Positions 8,801-15,626 are shown, counted from the first letter of the stretch. The stretch: DNA of 32,772 nt from Alphaproteobacteria bacterium (GCA_005884685.1 VBAH01000010.1:1-32772); one strand, 5' to 3'. The notes: generated by a model from the sequence alone, not told the origin. Numbers and translations: made by a program.

Positions 8801-9580
8801 ATGGATCTCGGCATCGCCGGCCGCAAGGCCATCGTCTGCGCCTCGAGCAGGGGGTTGGGACGCGCCTGCGCGTTCAGGCTCGCGGAGGCCGGCTGCGAGG
8901 TCGTGGTCAACGGGCGCGACAAGGGCCGGACCGAAGGGACGGCTGCCGAGATCGCGAAGCAGACCGGCGCAAAGGTCATTCCGGTGGTGGCGGATGTCTC
9001 GACCGCCGAAGGACAGGCCGCGCTGTTCGGCGCGATTCCCGAGCCGGATATCCTGGTGAACAACAATGCGGGGCCGCCGTTCCGCGATTTCCGCGAGCTC
9101 GACCGCGAGAAAATGATTCAAGGCGTCATCGCCAACATGGTCGTGGCGGTCGAACTCATTCAGAAAGTGATCGATCCGATGCAGGCGAAGAAATACGGCC
9201 GCATCGTCAACATCACGTCGGGTTCGGTCAGGATGCCGCTCGCCGGGCTGGATCTGTCATCCGGCGCGCGCGCCGGATTGACGGCGTTCCTCGCGGGCGT
9301 TGCGCGCCAGGTGGCCGCCAACAACGTGACGATCAACTTCATTTTGCCGGGCACGTTCGCGACCGACCGCCTGATGACGAACATGGAGGCGACGGCGAAG
9401 AAGCAGGGCATCACGGTCGAGCAGGCGAGCAAGGCGCGGATGGCGACGGTGCCGGCGAAGCGATTCGGCGAGGCCGACGAGTTCGGCGCGGCCTGCGCGT
9501 TCCTGTGCTCGGCGCATGCCGGCTACATCACGGGACAGAACCTGCTGATCGACGGCGGCGTCTTCCCGGGCGCATTCTAG
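8801..9580 (+). CDS. SDR-family protein lacking the canonical YxxxK
   Basis: A 259-residue Rossmann-fold protein of the short-chain dehydrogenase/reductase family. The start at 8801 is set by AAGGAG just upstream. The cofactor loop reads CASSRGLGRA instead of TGxxxGIG. NNAG (residues 88-91) and the catalytic-type Ser (S140 in NITSGS) are present, but the YxxxK position reads SSGAR, giving S153 and R157. This matches the 3-oxoacyl-ACP-reductase-like subgroup (NCBI cd05344) described as having imperfect cofactor and catalytic motifs. Annotation as an active 3-oxoacyl-ACP reductase would therefore be unsafe. It is divergent from the dehydratase, and the C-terminus GGVFPGAF is typical of the subgroup. 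Confidence 0.87.
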   Translation: MDLGIAGRKAIVCASSRGLGRACAFRLAEAGCEVVVNGRDKGRTEGTAAEIAKQTGAKVIPVVADVSTAEGQAALFGAIPEPDILVNNNAGPPFRDFRELDREKMIQGVIANMVVAVELIQKVIDPMQAKKYGRIVNITSGSVRMPLAGLDLSSGARAGLTAFLAGVARQVAANNVTINFILPGTFATDRLMTNMEATAKKQGITVEQASKARMATVPAKRFGEADEFGAACAFLCSAHAGYITGQNLLIDGGVFPGAF

Positions 9581-9590
9581 GCGCCGGCGG

Positions 9591-9848
9591 CTACTTGCCG
9601 AGCGATTTGCGACCGGACCCCTTTCCGTCCTTGCCGTCCGCCGTCGCGATCACGCCGTAGTCGGCGGATTTGCTGCCGTAGGCCGCGACCGCGTAACCCT
9701 CGGCGGCCAAGCCGCGCTTGAGCAGCTCGCGCACCGCCGCAGCGCGGCTGGGCATTCGCACCTTGAAGCGGAAATCGTCCAATACCTTCAATTCCTCGGG
9801 CGAGAGCATGATTTGCAGCCGCTCGCCGCGGGTTGCTTCGTCGGACAT
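9591..9848 (-). CDS. Small ribbon-helix-helix-like protein
   Basis: An 85-residue protein. Residues 8-45 (RLQIMLSPEELKVLDDFR and the next helix) fit a ribbon-helix-helix fold: a short basic beta strand, then two helices ending in AAVRELLKRGL. Such proteins bind DNA as dimers, but no target can be named. The tail is Gly/Lys-rich and probably disordered. It ends 10 bp after the convergent SDR gene. An EcfG-type promoter (9886-9910) lies at the right distance upstream, so general-stress expression is likely. There is no adjacent toxin gene, so it is not obviously an antitoxin. Confidence 0.75.
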   Translation of the reverse strand: MSDEATRGERLQIMLSPEELKVLDDFRFKVRMPSRAAAVRELLKRGLAAEGYAVAAYGSKSADYGVIATADGKDGKGSGRKSLGK

Positions 9849-9885
9849 GGCTTGCCCCTTAAACCCTACCCATTCTGTGCCGAAT

Positions 9886-9910
9886 AACGTGTTGGCGCAA
9901 TATGAGTTCC
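9886..9910 (-). promoter_or_regulatory. EcfG-type sigma promoter upstream of the RHH gene
   Basis: On the minus strand the sequence reads GGAAC (9910-9906), 16 bp, then CGTT (9889-9886), which is the consensus GGAAC-N16/17-CGTT of the alphaproteobacterial general-stress sigma factor EcfG. The CGTT lies 37 bp upstream of the ATG at 9848, leaving a short leader. Match found by eye; not tested statistically. Confidence 0.65.
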
Positions 9911-10065
9911 TTACTCAATCACCGCCTTTCGTGATTATAGAGTAGCTTTGGTATATTTGTGAAGTAACCCAAGTATTTCATGCACCGCAATTGGTGGATA
10001 CACAGCAGGATCAGTAGTGCAAAAGTAATTGTTGCTATATTCTTAAGAGAGACTATGTTGTCCTC
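9911..10065. other. AT-rich intergenic gap
   Basis: Hand counting gives about 38% GC over 9901-10060, far below the flanking genes. No open frame of note, RNA gene or clear terminator is seen. It probably holds the promoter of the small gene at 10066, but no convincing -35/-10 pair was recognised. Confidence 0.4.
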
Positions 10066-10254
10066 ATGAAAACATCAGGACTCGACGTCGCACCGGTCAA
10101 CCTGACCCATGGGCCGGCTTGTGCGACCTGCAATGGACCGACGCGTCTGACCGGCATCGAGCCGCATCCCATGCGTCCCCGTACCGATCTGCAAACCTTC
10201 CAGTGTCTCGTCTGCGACGGCGTGCAGACCGCCGTCGTTTCGCTCGTGCACTGA
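10066..10254 (+). CDS. Small CxxC-CxxC (zinc-ribbon-like) protein
   Basis: A 62-residue frame with two CxxC pairs, CATC near residue 22 and CLVC near residue 47, separated by about 24 residues. This spacing suggests one zinc-ribbon-like site. The function is unknown. Similar short Cys-pair proteins are common in Bradyrhizobium-type genomes, and the Cys pattern is the main reason to accept it. No strong ribosome-binding site precedes the ATG. It may be co-transcribed with the next small gene, 67 bp downstream. Confidence 0.5.
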   Translation: MKTSGLDVAPVNLTHGPACATCNGPTRLTGIEPHPMRPRTDLQTFQCLVCDGVQTAVVSLVH

Positions 10255-10321
10255 TCTGGGAGACTACGGGAGCTTGGGCTTCGCGTCGGGGCGGGGCAGT
10301 CTCGTTATCCCGGAGGTATTC

Positions 10322-10513
10322 GTGAAGATGGTCGCGGAATACCTGGAACACGCCATCCAGTTTGCAAAAATGGCGGCAGAGGCGAGCGAGTTCGCCCTCA
10401 AGGAATCGTTCGCCAAACAGGCTCGCGCCTACCGCAGCCTCGCCGCTGAACGGGCCGAACGGCAAAATCTTGCCCGCTCGTCATCCAACTCCGACAGCAC
10501 GGGCCTTGCTTGA
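10322..10513 (+). CDS. Small helical hypothetical protein
   Basis: From the GTG at 10322 this encodes 63 residues, beginning VKMVAEYLEHAIQFAKMAA and rich in Ala, Glu and Arg; it looks like a single long amphipathic helix or hairpin. A GGAGG at 10312-10316 sits 5 bp before GTG 10322 and 11 bp before ATG 10328, so either could start it. The longer frame from 10274 runs across the ribosome-binding site and is not favoured. Similar short proteins (MxxEYLEHAxxFxxMAA) occur widely in Rhizobiales with no known function. It converges on the first exported paralogue, 54 bp away. Confidence 0.6.
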   Translation: MKMVAEYLEHAIQFAKMAAEASEFALKESFAKQARAYRSLAAERAERQNLARSSSNSDSTGLA

Positions 10514-10567
10514 GCGAACGCGCGTTGAGGGAGCGCGCCTTCAGCGCCACCTCGACGGGTTGCCCGG

Positions 10568-10951
10568 CTAGGAGCGGCGCTCGGCGGTCCATGAGCCCGA
10601 GCATTCGCCCGAGCCGGCGGTCCAGCGGCCCGAGCCGCCGTTGGCCGATAGTTGGCCGGTGCCCTTGGCGCTCTGGCTGCCGCGCGAAACCGTCACGGTG
10701 ACGGCCCCGTTCGCGCCGACGCTGCCGGATACGTTGAAAGAGGCCTCACCCGCATAGCCGACCGAGCCGTTGCTGATGCGCACCGGATAGCGGTAGGCGC
10801 GATCGCACTTGCCCTGCTCGGTGACGATCAGCACGCTCCAGGTTCCGTCGAGGCTCTGCTTGCCGGCCGAGATCGGAGCCGGTGCGGCGGGCAGGGCGCT
10901 GGCGGCAAGGAGCGCGCAGGCGGTGAAGGTGCAGGCGATGGTCTTGTTCAT
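10568..10951 (-). CDS. Exported two-cysteine family protein, paralogue 1
   Basis: A 127-residue precursor with a Sec-type signal peptide (MNKTIACTFTACALLAASALPAAPA). The mature domain of about 95 residues begins LDGTWSVLIVT and ends CSGSWTAERRS. Two Cys are conserved across all four local paralogues, in GKCDRAYRYPV and in GECSGSW, and probably form a disulfide. The alternating Gly/Ser/Val pattern suggests an all-beta fold. AGGGGA lies a few bp upstream of the ATG and supports it. No EcfG motif and no clear terminator were found for this copy. Function unknown; a periplasmic or secreted location is inferred from the signal peptide. Confidence 0.85.
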   Translation of the reverse strand: MNKTIACTFTACALLAASALPAAPAPISAGKQSLDGTWSVLIVTEQGKCDRAYRYPVRISNGSVGYAGEASFNVSGSVGANGAVTVTVSRGSQSAKGTGQLSANGGSGRWTAGSGECSGSWTAERRS

Positions 10952-11114
10952 CTCAGTCCCCTGTTATCTCGATTTCGTTACGGCCGGTGTAGCGGGCTCT
11001 CGTTTCCGGCTGATGTTGCCAATGTTTCGTGTGTGTCAGGTGCTCGTCGCTCTGTTTCGCGGCGGCTTCCGCGTTGATGACGATCGGACCGCGCCGCCTT
11101 CGACACCGCGCAAA

Positions 11115-11140
11115 GAAAAAGGCCCGGCGTGAGCCGGGCC
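11115..11140 (-). terminator. Factor-independent terminator of paralogue 2
   Basis: The stem GGCCCGGC-GTGA-GCCGGGCC (11121-11140) is followed on the minus strand by a TTTTT run (11120-11116). It lies 26 bp after the stop codon of the gene ending at 11167. Confidence 0.85.
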
Positions 11141-11166
11141 GAAGTCTGGAGGTCAGAGAGAAAGTG

Positions 11167-11562
11167 TCAGGAGCGGCGTTCGGCGGTCCATGTGCCGGAG
11201 CAATCGCCGGAGCCCGCGACCCAAGTGCCGGATCCGTCGGTTTCCGACATGCGGCCGGTGCCCTTGGCACTCTGGCTGCCGCGCGAAACCGTCACGATCA
11301 CGGCGCCGTTCGCGCCGACGGTGCCGGACACGTTGAACGAGGCCTCACCGGCGTAGCCGACCAGGCCGTTGCTGATGCGCACCGGATAGCGGTAAGCGCG
11401 ATCGCATTTGCCCTGCTGGGTCACGATCAGCACGCTCCAGGTGCCGTCATAACTCGCCTTGCCGGCGGAAATCGGCGCAGGAGCGGCCGGGACCGACGAC
11501 ATCGCCAGGATCGCCAGAGCGGCAAGCGCGGAAGCCGGGCGGATCGTCTGGGTGAGGGTCAT
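11167..11562 (-). CDS. Exported two-cysteine family protein, paralogue 2
   Basis: A 131-residue precursor with the signal peptide MTLTQTIRPASALAALAI and following, cleaved near SVPAAPA. The mature domain begins YDGTWSVLIVTQQGKCDRAY and ends DCSGTWTAERRS, closest to paralogue 1 with long stretches of near-identical DNA. AAGGAG 6 bp upstream of the ATG at 11562 fixes the start. It has its own terminator at 11115-11140, so it is probably a single-gene transcript. No EcfG site was seen upstream. Function unknown. Confidence 0.85.
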   Translation of the reverse strand: MTLTQTIRPASALAALAILAMSSVPAAPAPISAGKASYDGTWSVLIVTQQGKCDRAYRYPVRISNGLVGYAGEASFNVSGTVGANGAVIVTVSRGSQSAKGTGRMSETDGSGTWVAGSGDCSGTWTAERRS

Positions 11563-11699
11563 GGCAAGCTCCTTCGAATTTCGTTGGTGCGAGAGTTAAC
11601 CCACGCGTGTTTCTGCAGGATGTTGCGATTGTGTCGTCTGTGTCGCGCCCCGTTGAATGTATGTCGCGGCAGATGGTTAATGGGTTCAACGAAAGCGCA

Positions 11700-11729
11700 G
11701 AAAAAGCCTGGCGCACCCGGCGCCAGGCT
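11700..11729 (-). terminator. Factor-independent terminator of paralogue 3
   Basis: The stem AGCCTGGCGC (11705-11714), a five-base loop and GCGCCAGGCT (11720-11729) are followed on the minus strand by a TTTTT run (11705-11701). It lies 24 bp past the stop of the gene ending at 11753. Confidence 0.85.
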
Positions 11730-11752
11730 CTAAGCCATTGATGGGATGGGCT

Positions 11753-12145
11753 TTAGGAGCGGCGTTCGGCGGTCCAGGTGCCCGAGCAGTCGCCCGAGCC
11801 CGCGGTCCACATGCCGGAGCCGTCCGTTGCCGACAAACGGCCCTGGCCATTGGCGCTCTGGCTGCCGCGCGCGACCTTGACGGTCACGGCGCCGTTGTCG
11901 CCGACTTTGCCGCTCACCGTGAAGGAGGCATCGCCCGCGTAGCCGACCGAGCCGTTGTCGATCTGGACGGGATAGCGGTAGGCGCGGTCGCAGCTGCCCT
12001 TGTGGGTCACGATCAGCACGCTCCATTTGCCGTCGTAATTCGAACGCGCCGACGCGGGAGCCGATGCCGGGACCGTCGCGGCCAACAGCGCGATGGCGGC
12101 GAACGTGGGAACCACGGCTTTGATCGGGCGGGTGAATCGGGTCAT
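11753..12145 (-). CDS. Exported two-cysteine family protein, paralogue 3
   Basis: From the ATG at 12145 this is a 130-residue precursor with a signal peptide (MTRFTRPIKAVVPTFAAIAL and following, cleaved around PASAPASA). The mature part begins NYDGKWSVLIVTHKGSCDRAY and ends GDCSGTWTAERRS, with both family Cys. An upstream ATG at 12172 is unlikely: it lies between the EcfG promoter and the expected transcription start, whereas 12145 has GAGAGG about 5 bp upstream. It has its own promoter (12178-12203) and terminator (11700-11729), so it is monocistronic. Function unknown; stress-induced export is inferred. Confidence 0.85.
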   Translation of the reverse strand: MTRFTRPIKAVVPTFAAIALLAATVPASAPASARSNYDGKWSVLIVTHKGSCDRAYRYPVQIDNGSVGYAGDASFTVSGKVGDNGAVTVKVARGSQSANGQGRLSATDGSGMWTAGSGDCSGTWTAERRS

Positions 12146-12177
12146 GGCAGCCTCTCCAGATCGACTTTCCATCGCTT

Positions 12178-12203
12178 AACGATTTGCCCTCTTGCGAGGT
12201 TCC
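12178..12203 (-). promoter_or_regulatory. EcfG-type sigma promoter upstream of paralogue 3
   Basis: The minus strand reads GGAAC (12203-12199), 17 bp, then CGTT (12181-12178), a perfect fit to GGAAC-N16/17-CGTT. The CGTT is about 32 bp before the ATG at 12145, giving a leader of roughly 20 nt, and it rules against the longer 12172 start. Confidence 0.72.
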
Positions 12204-12444
12204 TCAGCGATGCGCTCGGCCTACATTTGGGGTCGTTACGCGCGATTGCCCTTCATTGTTTCGTCGCGACAGGCGGAAACAGGTTCAAAACGCCGTGTTT
12301 CCGATGTGAAGCGCCGGCTGCCATCCGGCGATCACATGCGGCCACTAAAGCGCCGGAAACGTTGAATTTGGCTAAATTGATCGCAGATCCGCGCCCGCCG
12401 ACCGGCCCGGCGCGCAAAACACGGTTAGTTTTGTCTGAACGGCG

Positions 12445-13710
12445 CTATTTGCCGGCCGGCAGCGAGCCGCGCAGCGCCTCGCCCGCTTCCTGCACGAACG
12501 GGCTTTCGCCGCGCCCGCGCGCGACGCCCGAGGCGAACAGGTCCTTCATGAATTCCGGGTCGAACGCGCCCTTGCCCTGCTGGTCGCTCGCGAGCGCCGG
12601 ATAGGCGAGATTGAACGGGACGCCTGAGCGCTTCGCCGCCGCATAGGCGCGGTCGATCCCGATGCGCAGCATCGTCTGCACGCCGATATTGATGGCATGA
12701 CCGAGCACGAAGATCAGCGAGCGCTCGGTCATCTGGAATTCCGGCGCCAGCCGGCTGTTCGCGATCAGATAGAGCGCGCTTGCCGGCAGCTTCGTGCTAC
12801 TCGATGTGTTGAGCATCGATTCGGGCGCGACGAAAATCTGCGCCGTCAGTCCGCCATCGGCGTGCATTTCCTGGGTCTTCTTGCCGTTCGCCTCCACCTC
12901 GATCAGCACCGGCGGAAAGAGACCGGGGATGGCGGTCGACGCGGCCAGGATGTCGCGAAACAGCTTGAGCGCCGCTTCGTCGCCCTTCGCGGCGATCGCG
13001 CCCATATTCCAGACCACGCCGCGCCCGGCATCGAGATTGGTCGTGGCGACGAACAGGCGGCGCCCGCGCTTGTGGCCTTCGGCCACCTCGGCGAGCAGTT
13101 CGGGCGTGACTTCCTTGGCGATCAGCCGCTTGAGCGGCCACGTGTCGACCAGGCTCTCCGGCGTCTTGACGTCCTCGAAGATGTCGCCCGCGTTGTATTC
13201 GGTATAGGCGCGCTTGAGGCCCGGATCCTGCGAGGGTCCAATGAACGCATAGGGTGCCATCAACGCGCCGGTACTCACGCCGGTGACGAGGGAAAATTCC
13301 GGACGCTTGCCCGATTCCGACCAGCCGTTGAGCAAGCCCGCGCCGAAAGCGCCGTCGCCGCCCCCGGTCGAGAGCGCGAGCCAGGGGCCGGGCGTGGAGG
13401 GCAAGGCGGCGAGAAAGTCTTTTTCCGAGTCGGCCCAGAAGCGCGCGTCCGGAACTCCCGGGATGACCGCGATGGCTTGATCCTCGGCGGTGAAGTCGGG
13501 ACGCGTCGGTTGTTCGGCCTGCTTTGCCGGCTCCGGCTTCTTGTCGGCATACCGCGCGCAGCTGCGCGGGTTGGACTTGGCAAATTCCGGCTTGGCGCAG
13601 CGCGCGGCGAGATCGCGCGGCTTCTTGCCCTGGGCTGAGACAGGCTCACCCCCTGCGGGCAGCGCAAGCACGAGGAGCGAAGCGGTCAACGCGGCCGTCA
13701 GGAAGCGCAT
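12445..13710 (-). CDS. Exported patatin-like phospholipase
   Basis: From the ATG at 13710 the protein has 421 residues with a Sec signal peptide (MRFLTAALTASLLVLALPAG, cleavage near VSA-QG). The patatin catalytic parts are in order: oxyanion loop STGGGDGAFGAG (about 114-124), nucleophile elbow GVSTG with S146, and the Asp of the dyad in DGG (D285). The expected activity is acyl-ester hydrolysis of lipids by a Ser-Asp dyad, probably in the periplasm or outside the cell. A frame start at 13752 would place 14 polar residues (with two Cys) before the signal peptide, so 13710 is preferred although no ribosome-binding site is clear. Substrate and physiological role are not readable. Confidence 0.87.
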   Translation of the reverse strand: MRFLTAALTASLLVLALPAGGEPVSAQGKKPRDLAARCAKPEFAKSNPRSCARYADKKPEPAKQAEQPTRPDFTAEDQAIAVIPGVPDARFWADSEKDFLAALPSTPGPWLALSTGGGDGAFGAGLLNGWSESGKRPEFSLVTGVSTGALMAPYAFIGPSQDPGLKRAYTEYNAGDIFEDVKTPESLVDTWPLKRLIAKEVTPELLAEVAEGHKRGRRLFVATTNLDAGRGVVWNMGAIAAKGDEAALKLFRDILAASTAIPGLFPPVLIEVEANGKKTQEMHADGGLTAQIFVAPESMLNTSSSTKLPASALYLIANSRLAPEFQMTERSLIFVLGHAINIGVQTMLRIGIDRAYAAAKRSGVPFNLAYPALASDQQGKGAFDPEFMKDLFASGVARGRGESPFVQEAGEALRGSLPAGK

Positions 13711-13813
13711 GTGCGTGTCCAGGAAGGAGGAGCAGCATGACGGGGAAATCACGCCCGAGCGGCAAACGCAAGAGCAGGGTGTTTCGGTCTTCGTTGCGGG
13801 TCGCGTGGCCCGA

Positions 13814-14053
13814 TTACGGTCTGGTCTGCGTGTCGTGGCGCGGCGGTGTGTCGTAGCCGTGGCGGCTCGAGTAGAACAGCAGCGCCATGAGGCCGCATCC
13901 GATCAGCAGCGAAAAAGCGATTCCGAGCCACATCGCGATGTATCCGGTCGTCGGGATGTCGGGCCCCTCGATCGCGTTCCACGAATACACCGCGAACCAG
14001 GTCGCGGCGGCGAGCAGAGCCACCAGCGGCACGATAATGAGCAGTCGTCGCAT
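13814..14053 (-). CDS. Small two-span membrane protein
   Basis: A 79-residue protein with two hydrophobic segments (about residues 3-24 and 39-62) and a polar C-terminal tail ending DTQTRP. The first segment may be an uncleaved signal anchor. It starts 9 bp after the preceding gene on the same strand, so it is the second gene of a two-gene operon driven by the EcfG-type promoter at 14407-14431. No family function is recognised. Confidence 0.72.
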   Translation of the reverse strand: MRRLLIIVPLVALLAAATWFAVYSWNAIEGPDIPTTGYIAMWLGIAFSLLIGCGLMALLFYSSRHGYDTPPRHDTQTRP

Positions 14054-14062
14054 GGCCCGGGC

Positions 14063-14374
14063 CTATTTCGGCTGGACGTTCGGATTGCCGCCGGGCGAGC
14101 CAGGCGGAGGAATGACTTTCAGTGTGCCGCCCTCCTCGGGTTTCTGCTGCATCTGCGGATCGACGCCGGCGGGCGGACAGATCACGCCCTTCGAAGCGGC
14201 GAGTTGATCGCTCAGGGTCTTGTTCGACTCGCGGCCCACCGCCGGTGCATTCGGCCCGGCGCCGGGCGGGCAGTCGGCCCCCACCGGGCGTTCCGGCGCA
14301 GCGGTCTGCGCCTGCGCGAGAATTCCGGCGGGCGTCGCGACCAGAAGAAGCGCCAGTAAAACGATGCGCAGCAT
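14063..14374 (-). CDS. Small exported Pro/Gly-rich protein
   Basis: From the ATG at 14374 this encodes 103 residues: a signal peptide (MLRIVLLALLLVATPAGILA-QA), then a low-complexity Pro/Gly/Ala mature part with two Cys (in DCPPG and VICPP). A longer frame from 14413 is possible on paper, but that ATG lies inside the spacer of the EcfG-type promoter and so could not be in the mRNA from that promoter. It is the first gene of an operon with the membrane protein at 13814-14053. Function unknown; it is probably periplasmic or secreted. Confidence 0.7.
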   Translation of the reverse strand: MLRIVLLALLLVATPAGILAQAQTAAPERPVGADCPPGAGPNAPAVGRESNKTLSDQLAASKGVICPPAGVDPQMQQKPEEGGTLKVIPPPGSPGGNPNVQPK

Positions 14375-14406
14375 CTCGATGGCCTGTCGTGTGAGCAGTT
14401 GAAATA

Positions 14407-14431
14407 AACGCATGGCGCGCGGCGCCGTTCC
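14407..14431 (-). promoter_or_regulatory. EcfG-type sigma promoter, minus-strand operon
   Basis: The minus strand reads GGAAC (14431-14427), 16 bp, CGTT (14410-14407). The CGTT is 32 bp before the ATG at 14374. It faces away from the promoter at 14454-14478, making a divergent stress-promoter pair. Confidence 0.68.
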
Positions 14432-14453
14432 CCACGCTGGGCTTCGCGGAACC

Positions 14454-14478
14454 GGAACGGACCTCTCCCTGCATCGTT
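14454..14478 (+). promoter_or_regulatory. EcfG-type sigma promoter of the ferritin-like gene
   Basis: GGAAC (14454-14458), 16 bp, CGTT (14475-14478). A second GGAAC at 14448-14452 has the wrong spacing (22 bp). The CGTT lies 92 bp before the ATG at 14571, leaving a leader of about 80 nt. Confidence 0.7.
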
Positions 14479-14570
14479 GAAATCACGAGGGCGGCGCAGC
14501 GTTTGCTTGCAGCGCGAGTTCCGCCTGCCGGCGCCCACAAACCGAAAAAGCAATGTGAAAGGATCACGCC

Positions 14571-15074
14571 ATGGGCCTCTTTACCAAGGACATCCAGACG
14601 ATGGACGATCTGTTCGTCCACACCCTGCGCGACATCTACTATGCTGAAAATCAGATCGTGAAAGCGCTGCCTGACATGATCGAGAAGGCGACCGATGCGC
14701 AGCTCAAGCAGGGCTTCCAGAGCCATCTCGCCGAGACCAAAAACCACGTGAAGCGCCTCGAAGAGGTGTTCAAGATGCATGGCGTCGAGATCAGCGGCGT
14801 CGACTGCCCGGCAATCGACGGCATCATCGAGGAAGCCGACGAGGTGGCGGGGGAGGTCGCGGACAAGAAGGTGCTCGATGCCGCGCTGATCGGCGCCGCG
14901 CAGGCGGTCGAGCATTACGAGATCGCGCGCTACGGCACGCTGATCGCCTGGGCGAAGCAACTCGGCCGCAACGACTGCGCGTCCATGCTGCAGAAGAACC
15001 TCGACGAGGAGAAGGCCGCGGACAAGAAGCTGACCACGCTGGCGGAGAGCTCGGTCAACCGCAAGGCCGCCTAG
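14571..15074 (+). CDS. YciF/DUF892 ferritin-like stress protein
   Basis: A 167-residue all-helical cytosolic protein of the DUF892 (YciE/YciF) group, four-helix-bundle relatives of ferritin and rubrerythrin. It opens MGLFTKDIQTMDDLFVHTLR and carries acidic/His pairs in helices (YYAENQIVKAL, HLAETKNHVKRLEEV, AVEHYEIARYG, LDEEKAADKKL) that could bind a di-metal centre. Family members are induced by general and osmotic stress in many bacteria, in line with the EcfG-type promoter 92 bp upstream. AAAGGA precedes the ATG by about 8 bp. The enzymatic role of the family is not settled. Confidence 0.9.
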   Translation: MGLFTKDIQTMDDLFVHTLRDIYYAENQIVKALPDMIEKATDAQLKQGFQSHLAETKNHVKRLEEVFKMHGVEISGVDCPAIDGIIEEADEVAGEVADKKVLDAALIGAAQAVEHYEIARYGTLIAWAKQLGRNDCASMLQKNLDEEKAADKKLTTLAESSVNRKAA

Positions 15075-15095
15075 CGGCAGCGCAGCCAACGCAAC

Positions 15096-15128
15096 AAGGC
15101 CCGCGAGCTATCCGGCTCGCGGGCCTTT
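15096..15128. terminator. Bidirectional terminator between convergent genes
   Basis: The 11-bp stem GGCCCGCGAGC (15098-15108) and GCTCGCGGGCC (15115-15125) with a 6-base loop is flanked by AA and TTT. It lies between the stops at 15074 (+) and 15153 (-) and can serve both strands, though each T-run is short. Confidence 0.7.
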
Positions 15129-15152
15129 CGCATGAAAATTGTGTCCGGGCGG

Positions 15153-15530
15153 TCAGCGCCGCTCTGCGGTCCACGACCCCGCGCAGGAGGACGCCGAGCC
15201 GGCGCCCTGCCACATTCCCGATCCATAATTGTTCGAGAGCCGGCCTGCGCCGCTCGCGCTTTGCGAGCCGGCCCAGACCCGCACCCGCACGGCTCCGTTC
15301 GGAGCGACGCGTCCCTCGACGTTGACGGCGGCGCTCCCCTCGTAGGACACCCTGCCATTGCGGATCGACAGGCCGTAACGGTAGGCGCGGTCGCACGGAC
15401 CGCTGTTGGTCACGATCAGCACGCTCCAGTTGCCGTCATAGTTCGTGCGGGCGGCGGCGGGCTCGGGAGCAAGGGTGTACGCAAGAGCGAGTCCGGCGAG
15501 CAGCGAAAGCAGCGGACGGGCGGGGGTCAT
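15153..15530 (-). CDS. Exported two-cysteine family protein, paralogue 4
   Basis: From the ATG at 15530 (GAGG 6 bp upstream) this is a 125-residue precursor with the signal peptide MTPARPLLSLLAGLALAYTL and following. The mature domain begins NYDGNWSVLIVTNSGPCDRAYRYGL and ends CAGSWTAERR. It is the most diverged local copy (YRYGL instead of YRYPV, ASSCAG instead of GDCSG) and is set apart from the other three by the patatin and DUF892 genes. The longer frame from 15587 lacks a sensible signal peptide start. No EcfG motif was found upstream. Function unknown. Confidence 0.83.
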   Translation of the reverse strand: MTPARPLLSLLAGLALAYTLAPEPAAARTNYDGNWSVLIVTNSGPCDRAYRYGLSIRNGRVSYEGSAAVNVEGRVAPNGAVRVRVWAGSQSASGAGRLSNNYGSGMWQGAGSASSCAGSWTAERR

Positions 15531-15626
15531 GGAAAACCTCGGTGGCGTTGCGTCAGCTGAACATGCATACCGGCAGGAGTGAATCAAGGCCGGTACGATT
15601 GAACACGTAGGATCGCGGGGCGGGGG

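Noticed and set aside
9591-9910. Toxin-antitoxin module built on the RHH protein
   Set aside because: No toxin-like gene adjoins it; the neighbours are a convergent SDR gene and an AT-rich gap.
10570-12150. Reading the repeated DNA at 10.6-12.1 kb as an insertion sequence or phage repeat
   Set aside because: The similarity follows the coding frames of three paralogous genes; there are no terminal inverted repeats or transposase.
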